DNA from: a virus
Length of the DNA stretch: 36,580 nt
IMG/VR virus record: IMGVR_UViG_3300044641_003835
Coordinates: 1 to 36,580 of that record
Strand: one strand, 5' to 3'
How positions within the stretch are numbered: the stretch's first letter is position 1; every line of letters starts with the position of its first letter. A program made the translations under genes and the position numbers. Below are positions 32,320 through 36,580 of this stretch, piece after piece. The notes under the pieces were generated by a model. The model was given only the letters and a program-made list of their open reading frames with translations. It did no database searches and was not told the DNA's origin.

Positions 32320-33816
32320 TTATTTTAATTTTGACATCAAATCCTTCATTCTCATAAATTGAGGGTTTTCATAAGTTTTTGATTCAATTAAGTTAACTGC
32401 AGAACCATTAGTTGGAGTACTATTAAGTGCTCTATCCATAGATTCATTCATTGGTTTTGAAGTAGTACTACCTAATTCTTGTTTTATTGTTCTATACAAG
32501 TTTTTAGATTCTTTAATTGATTGAACATCGTCAAATCTTTTTAGAATATTGATTTTTTCTTGTTTTGTAGTTGTATGTTCAGTAAACAAACGTGTAGCAT
32601 AAGCTAGATTTGAATTAAACACTGCAACCTCATTCAATTTATCTCTGAAAAGATTTAAAGCTTTTCTATATTCCTCATTTTTTTCTCTAAGAATTTGTAC
32701 TTCTTTATTGTTTGTATTTTCGAAAGTAAGATTTCTATTTGGAGTTATTGCTTTACGAAGACCACGACCAGATTTAGAACCATTTCCATATGTACGAGAA
32801 GCTTCTTTAGTTTCTGTTTTCTTAACCATCTTGTTTTTACCAAGTTTGTCACCAGAATTTTCACCTTCTTTGTACTCAAATTTAGCTTTACCAGTACCCA
32901 TAGTTTTTGGACCTTGTTTCATTTTTGTTTTAAATCCTTGACCTTGGTTAGGTTTTGCGTCATATTTGAATTTTGGTTTTCCGATTCCACTTCCTTTAGG
33001 TTTAACTGACATAGATTCCATAACACTATCTAAATCATAGTTTTCCATTTCCATATCTTCGTCATCATCCTCAAAGTCCATTTCTTCTTCTTCATCCATT
33101 TCTATTTCATAAACGATTTCTTCCTCTTCCTCTTCTTCTTCATTCCAAGATTCTTCAAGTTCCTCATCGTCCATTTCAACTTCGTAAACAATTTCCTCTT
33201 CCTCTTCTTCTTCCTCATCTTCCATTTCATAAACAACTTCTTCTTCTTCCTCTTCCCAAGATTCATCCATTTCATCACTACTGAACGCTTTGTCAATAAT
33301 ATCAGTTACGTCATCTTCGTCATCTTCATAAGAGAAATCCATATCAAAGTCATCTTCTTCTGATTCACCTACTATCATATATTCGGTATTGTTTTTGTTG
33401 TCTTTAAGATTAATATTTCCTGAATCATCTTTTTTAACCACGATTTCATCATCAGGCCCCATTAATTGGAACACACGAAGAACTTCATCAGGGTTTTCCT
33501 CACCTGTCATATCAATCACAGGTTCATCAGACATATCCATATCCATATCCATATCAAAATTATCTGTATCCATGTCAACTTCTTCTTCAGAATCCATTTC
33601 GTCATCTTCCATTTCAGTATCGTCCATTTCAACGTCTGTGTCCTCAATCTCGTCCTCAACGTCATCGTCTTGTTCTTTAAGAGATTCTTTTACTAGTTCA
33701 CTGATTTCTTTCGACATAGTTGTAGAAAGTATTCCTTGTGCATTTTCTGCTACCAAATCTTCCAAATTTTTAATTTGGAGTATTGTATCTTCTACTAAAG
33801 ATTTGTTTTTTTCCAT
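32320..33816 (-). CDS. Prohead core scaffold protein, T4 gp22-like, with long acidic repeats
   Basis: The 498-residue scaffold would assemble inside the prohead and be digested by the protease during maturation. The N-terminus (KNKSLVEDTILQIKNLEDLV) and the basic middle-to-C-terminal part (EVQILREKNEEYRKALNLFR, EHTTTKQEKINILKRFD) are helical, as in gp22. Residues 45-270 are extremely acidic, with at least three imperfect units of a long Glu run then VYE(V/I/M)E. The end NPQFMRMKDLMSKL is typical of T4-like scaffolds. The acidic part is far longer than in T4 gp22 (269 residues in all). It precedes the capsid gene, as in T4. Confidence 0.85.
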   Translation of the reverse strand: MEKNKSLVEDTILQIKNLEDLVAENAQGILSTTMSKEISELVKESLKEQDDDVEDEIEDTDVEMDDTEMEDDEMDSEEEVDMDTDNFDMDMDMDMSDEPVIDMTGEENPDEVLRVFQLMGPDDEIVVKKDDSGNINLKDNKNNTEYMIVGESEEDDFDMDFSYEDDEDDVTDIIDKAFSSDEMDESWEEEEEEVVYEMEDEEEEEEEEIVYEVEMDDEELEESWNEEEEEEEEIVYEIEMDEEEEMDFEDDDEDMEMENYDLDSVMESMSVKPKGSGIGKPKFKYDAKPNQGQGFKTKMKQGPKTMGTGKAKFEYKEGENSGDKLGKNKMVKKTETKEASRTYGNGSKSGRGLRKAITPNRNLTFENTNNKEVQILREKNEEYRKALNLFRDKLNEVAVFNSNLAYATRLFTEHTTTKQEKINILKRFDDVQSIKESKNLYRTIKQELGSTTSKPMNESMDRALNSTPTNGSAVNLIESKTYENPQFMRMKDLMSKLK

Positions 33817-33837
33817 TTAACTGTTAGGTATTTTTAA

Positions 33838-33850
33838 TTATAAATATATC
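33838..33850 (-). promoter_or_regulatory. Late-promoter-like element, leftward (GATATATTTATAA)
   Basis: This is a copy of the recurring element with an extra AT, 21 bases upstream of the scaffold ATG at 33816, probably driving scaffold and capsid. The 33851-33909 remainder of this gap is A/T-rich with no gene that I can see. Confidence 0.55.
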
Positions 33851-33909
33851 AAAATATAAAAAAGTCCTATTTTCAGACATTTTGTCATATTTTTTTTTAG
33901 TTATGGACA

Positions 33910-33938
33910 AAAAAAAAGGAAGGGGTTAACCTTCCTTT
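33910..33938 (-). terminator. Rho-independent terminator after the DUF4494-like gene
   Basis: On the minus strand AAGGAAGG pairs with CCTTCCTT around a 6-base loop, extended by one A-T pair and followed by nine T. It separates the protease unit from the scaffold-capsid unit. Confidence 0.88.
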
Positions 33939-33958
33939 CTATAATTGATAATTATGTA

Positions 33959-34168
33959 TTATTCTATCACCTCATCAATTTTACTTTCTACGATAGCTGT
34001 TATCCTCCAATCTTGAGTGTAATGCTCATAGATTTTGGTTATTTTAGCTTCTACATCTGTAGGACTAAATGCTTTAACCAATTTTTCTTCTCTAATTTTT
34101 TTAACCTTTCCTGTTTCAGCGTCAGCCGAATCTGTAGTTACTTTTGCAACAAAATACTTTTCATCCAT
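33959..34168 (-). CDS. DUF4494-like small protein in the head module
   Basis: The 69 residues (YFVAKVTTDSADAETGKVKK, LVKAFSPTDVEAKITKIYEHY) match the DUF4494 pattern: an aromatic-x-x-KV strand, a glycine turn with KK, a LV-A-S-EAE-like helix, and a final strand. DUF4494 proteins are mostly reported from Bacteroidetes and their phages and have no established role. It lies between protease and scaffold, in the place where T4-like genomes carry small head-core proteins, and is followed directly by a terminator. Confidence 0.6.
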   Translation of the reverse strand: MDEKYFVAKVTTDSADAETGKVKKIREEKLVKAFSPTDVEAKITKIYEHYTQDWRITAIVESKIDEVIE

Positions 34169-34180
34169 AATTTAATAAAT

Positions 34181-34906
34181 TTAATAACCTAAATAATCGG
34201 TTAATTTTTTCATTAAGTCAAGTGATTTGTTACCATTTTGTCCAATTTCTCTTTCTACTCTCATTTTTTTCTCTTCTTCTAAATTTTCCTCAAAGTTAAA
34301 ACGTTCATTTGGTTCACTAAATAAGTAAGCCCCTGGTGTAGATGGTGATGATACCAAGTCAAAACAAATTAATTCGAAATCATCTTGTACTTCGTTTTGT
34401 TCCCCAACTTTTTTAAGTGACCCTACACCACGAGAAGAAATCCCTAGTGTAACACCTTGTCTTAAATAGTTTGCGGCCATATCACCTTTTGTTGATACAA
34501 TTCCTCTCTCGTGAAATCCGGGACTTGTTAAAAGAAGTAATTTACCCATCAGCACATTACCTTCCCACCATATTTCAGTAATCATATGAGAAACTCTATC
34601 TAAGTCAATCAATGATGATTCGGGGTGGTTTAATTCTGATAACGCTGTACCCTTCTCAATCATCTTTTTATAATTGTCAGCTTCACGTTTTAGAACACGT
34701 TCAGGATAAATCCTACCATTTCTATTTGGGGTGTTAAATTTTTGTAACACCGCATAAAATTCAAATGGTTTTGAATAATCCAAAAAGTTTTTTGATTCCT
34801 TAATTATTTTTGAATTATGTTCATCTTTTGGTGATATATACCCAGCATCGTATTCGACAAGTATTCCTTTACCAGTATCATTGGGTTTTAATATTTTTAA
34901 ATCCAT
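34181..34906 (-). CDS. Prohead maturation protease, T4 gp21-like serine protease
   Basis: The 241-residue enzyme has the herpesvirus/T4-type protease signature: N-terminal QKFNTPNRNGRIYPERVL (54-71), catalytic H93 in ELNHPESS, and the nucleophile Ser at S157 or S158 in GISSRGVGS, followed by ICFDLVSSPSTPGAYLF. It cleaves capsid, scaffold and internal head proteins after (I/L)xE motifs and matures the prohead. Its gene lies upstream of the scaffold and capsid genes, as in T4. The C-terminal 40 residues are charged and probably removed or flexible. Confidence 0.9.
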   Translation of the reverse strand: MDLKILKPNDTGKGILVEYDAGYISPKDEHNSKIIKESKNFLDYSKPFEFYAVLQKFNTPNRNGRIYPERVLKREADNYKKMIEKGTALSELNHPESSLIDLDRVSHMITEIWWEGNVLMGKLLLLTSPGFHERGIVSTKGDMAANYLRQGVTLGISSRGVGSLKKVGEQNEVQDDFELICFDLVSSPSTPGAYLFSEPNERFNFEENLEEEKKMRVEREIGQNGNKSLDLMKKLTDYLGY

Positions 34907-34917
34907 CGTTTTTTTTT

Positions 34918-34932
34918 ATTAATAAATATTAA
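34918..34932 (-). promoter_or_regulatory. Late-promoter-like element, leftward (TTTAATATTTATTAA)
   Basis: A copy of the recurring element lies 11 bases upstream of the protease ATG at 34906, inside the end of the upstream gene (stop at 34929-34931). Confidence 0.5.
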
Positions 34933-35396
34933 ACTTTTTCGGTTTTTACGTCATCAATAGATTTTTTACTTTTAGTTAGGTGAAAACTGAAGTAATTATT
35001 ATTGAATAAGTTCTCATCATAAATCCTATCAATAATATCTTTTAAAGAGTCCTTTAAACGATTACCTTTAAAATCTACATTAGAACAATTCAGAAATAAA
35101 TTGATTTCGAGGTTCATAAAAGATTTTTTATCTAATGATAATCCACTAGACCTTAAATCTAAATCAACAATAAATTTATCATCAAAAAGATTTCTATCTA
35201 GTGATTCGTAAACTGAATGTTTTATTGCTCTACTCATATTGAGAACAACTCTATTCCAGTTTTCTAATTCTAGTAGGGGTTCAACCCAAGTTTGTAAGTT
35301 TAAATAGAGTGATTTGAATTCTATGGAATCGACTGTTCCATACATAATTTTGGATGTTTTATATCCACGAATTTTGGAGGTTTTCCCCTTTTTCAT
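34929..35396 (-). CDS. Head-module protein of unknown function
   Basis: The 155-residue protein starts KKGKTSKIRGYKTSKIMYGT, has a central VDLDLRSSGLSLDKKSFMNL and NLFLNCSNVDF strand-rich region, and a charged C-terminus. No motif is recognised. It lies directly upstream of the protease gene, in the region where T4 has genes 67/68. An AAAAGGA sequence abuts the ATG with no spacing, so it is not a usable Shine-Dalgarno. Confidence 0.6.
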   Translation of the reverse strand: MKKGKTSKIRGYKTSKIMYGTVDSIEFKSLYLNLQTWVEPLLELENWNRVVLNMSRAIKHSVYESLDRNLFDDKFIVDLDLRSSGLSLDKKSFMNLEINLFLNCSNVDFKGNRLKDSLKDIIDRIYDENLFNNNYFSFHLTKSKKSIDDVKTEKV

Positions 35397-35468
35397 TCCT
35401 TTTCATATTTTTATGTTTATTTTTTTAAAGTATAAGAATATTTAAAGTTATAATCAAAAAAATAATAT

Positions 35469-35663
35469 ATGTTAATAGTAGTAGTAGACAAAAATTCGAA
35501 TATTGAGAAAGCTCTCAAGATTTACAAGAGTAAAATTATTAAAACTAGACAAAGTTCTAATCTAGTTGAACGAAAAGAGTACGTTAAAAAATCACAGAAA
35601 AAAAGAAACGTGCTAGCAAAAGCTAAACACGTTCAAAAAAATTACAACTCAAATAAAGATTAA
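35469..35663 (+). CDS. rpsU: Phage-encoded ribosomal protein bS21
   Basis: The 64-residue protein begins MLIVVVDKNSNIEKALKIYK and continues with ERKEYVKKSQKKRNVLAKAK, the full bS21 pattern (I-V-x-V, N-I-E-K-A-L-x-x-[YF]-K, R-K-x-[YF]-V-K-x-S-x-K-[RK]). bS21 binds the 30S subunit near the 3' end of 16S rRNA and affects start-site selection. Position 54, a Tyr in Bacteroidetes bS21 as I recall, is His here (KAKHVQ). It is the only rightward gene in the head module, and its stop shares a TTAA with the opposing gene. A variant GAATATTTAAAG element (35436-35447) lies 21 bases upstream. Confidence 0.85.
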   Translation: MLIVVVDKNSNIEKALKIYKSKIIKTRQSSNLVERKEYVKKSQKKRNVLAKAKHVQKNYNSNKD

Positions 35664-36376
35664 ATATTTTCGTTTAAACTTTTAAGTTTATAATAATTTA
35701 ACTTATCATATTTTTCAGAATTGATTTTATTAATCGTTTCTACAATTTTTGTTTTTGTTTCAGTATCATCTGAATTTTCACTGATACCTTTTAATTTATC
35801 CATAACTTTAGATTTTAGTGAATTAAATTCATTACTTAATTTGTCATCACTTTCAGATAGTAACTCAAATAATTCTTCTCTCTCTGATTCCGATAAATTA
35901 CTAATATAACTATTTAATGTTTTATTAGCTACAGTCAATATTGAGTCCAAAGGTAAATTAAATGATTCTTTAATTTTTTTAGGTAACTTTTTTAAGTTTT
36001 CAGAAATAATTCTCTTACTCTCAATTTTAGATTCAATAACTAATACATCATTAGAAAATAAACTATCGATGTTTTCGTATTTGTTTGGTGTTGCATCTTT
36101 TCCAACCCACTTTTTAATAACATTTAATTGTGAAGTTTTAATGTTTGCCATAGTTTTCTCGTATGTGTCAGTACATTCTTTGATAAAACTATCAACCACA
36201 GATTCATTTAACCCCTTATTTGAGTTTAGTTCGTCATATAAATAAAATAACTTTGTTACATTTTTATTTGACAATACATAATTTTTAAAATTCTTTAACT
36301 CAGATTTGAAAGTTCCTTTAATGTATGATTCCATAAGGACATTTTCAACTTTAGATTTTAATTCACCAAATTTCAT
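35660..36376 (-). CDS. Head-module protein of unknown function
   Basis: ATG 36376 (KFGELKSKVENVL) is preferred to 36406, because the earlier start would lie in the promoter-like element. The 238-residue protein is mostly helical and charged, with coiled-coil-like segments (KRIISENLKKLPKKIKES, DDKLSNEFNSLKSKVMDKL) and no recognised motif. Position next to the probable portal gene suggests an assembly or core protein. It is the third gene of the leftward head block and converges on the bS21 gene. Confidence 0.6.
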   Translation of the reverse strand: MKFGELKSKVENVLMESYIKGTFKSELKNFKNYVLSNKNVTKLFYLYDELNSNKGLNESVVDSFIKECTDTYEKTMANIKTSQLNVIKKWVGKDATPNKYENIDSLFSNDVLVIESKIESKRIISENLKKLPKKIKESFNLPLDSILTVANKTLNSYISNLSESEREELFELLSESDDKLSNEFNSLKSKVMDKLKGISENSDDTETKTKIVETINKINSEKYDKLNYYKLKSLNENI

Positions 36377-36392
36377 TTTTTCTTTTTTTATT

Positions 36393-36404
36393 TTTATAAA
36401 TATC
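36393..36404 (-). promoter_or_regulatory. Late-promoter-like element, leftward (GATATTTATAAA)
   Basis: An exact consensus copy on the minus strand, 16 bases upstream of the ATG at 36376, overlapping the stop codon of the gene at the right edge. Confidence 0.6.
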
Positions 36405-36580
36405 AATCATTTAATAGTTTGTTCAACTTTTCTTCAATATCACCTAAAGAATTTTGACCTTTAGATAAATCAATGTATGAATTTTCATCAATAAATGAAT
36501 CATTCTCAAGTAATATTTTTAGATTATCTCTAGATACTGATTCTGGTGTTACTCCCGCTTCACCACCTGGTTCAGGTCCT
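36403..36580 (-). CDS. C-terminal end of a leftward gene, probably the portal (gp20-like), truncated by the window
   Basis: The minus-strand frame is open to the window edge and gives about 58 residues: a Pro/Gly/Glu-rich stretch (GPEPGGEAGVTPESVSRDNL), then LLENDSFIDENS and a final helix (LGDIEEKLNKLLND) ending at TGA 36405-36403. The sequence alone does not identify it. In T4-like genomes the portal gene 20 is upstream of genes 21-22-23 in this order, and portal C-termini are often acidic with Pro/Gly. The call is therefore inferred from position. Confidence 0.45.
   Translation of the reverse strand, partial: GPEPGGEAGVTPESVSRDNLKILLENDSFIDENSYIDLSKGQNSLGDIEEKLNKLLND

Noticed and set aside
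33389-33820. Plus-strand Ser-rich ORF opposite the scaffold gene
   Set aside because: It is the antisense of acidic Glu/Asp codons, which always reads as Ser/Phe-rich; not a gene.
35397-35403. Shine-Dalgarno AAAAGGA before the 35396 start
   Set aside because: It abuts the ATG with no spacer, and other genes here lack Shine-Dalgarno sites, so it is probably chance.
1-36580. CRISPR array, tRNA genes or integrase/att sites
   Set aside because: No regularly spaced direct repeats, cloverleaf-like segments or recombinase motifs were seen; the only tandem repeats are coding.

Overview
The window is part of an AT-rich, densely packed, T4-like myovirus genome that probably infects a Bacteroidetes (Flavobacteriia-type) host. 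T4-like hallmarks are a gp23-type major capsid protein, an acidic gp22-type scaffold, a gp21-type prohead protease, a gp55-type late sigma factor, a gp5-type spike/hub protein and PhoH. The host inference rests on near-absence of Shine-Dalgarno sequences (starts sit in A/T-rich leaders), one exact TAnnTTTG -7 element, a DUF4494-like protein and a bS21 gene of the Bacteroidetes length. No stretch over 300 bases lacks a gene, and I see no tRNA, rRNA or CRISPR array.

Layout. (1) 3-554 is the tail of an unknown structural-type gene closed by a terminator. (2) 653-2807 holds a homing endonuclease gene overlapping the 5' end of a GT-B glycosyltransferase, whose conserved N-terminal strand is interrupted by an in-frame TAA. 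(3) 2816-4274 encodes a DEDDy exonuclease, a dUTPase and a 43-residue protein. (4) 4271-16587 is a roughly 12 kb, tightly coupled sugar-biosynthesis and glycosyltransfer island: GT-A enzymes, two SDR enzymes, a cobalamin-type radical SAM protein, a methyltransferase, a split thiamine-diphosphate E1 alpha/beta pair, a PLP-fold 3-dehydratase with His in place of Lys, an RmlC-like epimerase, a nucleosidase and a heptose-kinase-like PfkB protein. (5) 16606-20887 holds PhoH, a degenerate HAD protein, two more glycosyltransferases and the late sigma factor. (6) 20913-27333 holds baseplate/tail genes and a small basic protein. (7) From 27880 to the right edge most genes run leftward and form the head module: internal head proteins, capsid protein, scaffold, DUF4494 protein, protease, and a probable portal C-terminus at the edge. 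A bS21 gene runs rightward inside it.

How the genes fit together. A GATATTTATAA-like element lies upstream of about nine genes on both strands, mostly virion genes, and is the likely target of the gp55-like sigma factor. The capsid protein and several small proteins carry Glu-ended N-terminal propeptides that the gp21-like protease could cut. The sugar island looks able to make and transfer an unusual deoxy, possibly branched, sugar; the acceptor (virion, DNA or host surface) cannot be read from sequence. The most notable observations are the stop-interrupted glycosyltransferase beside a homing endonuclease, the 3-dehydratase plus E1 alpha/beta sugar pathway, the phage bS21 with His at position 54, and the repeated promoter element.
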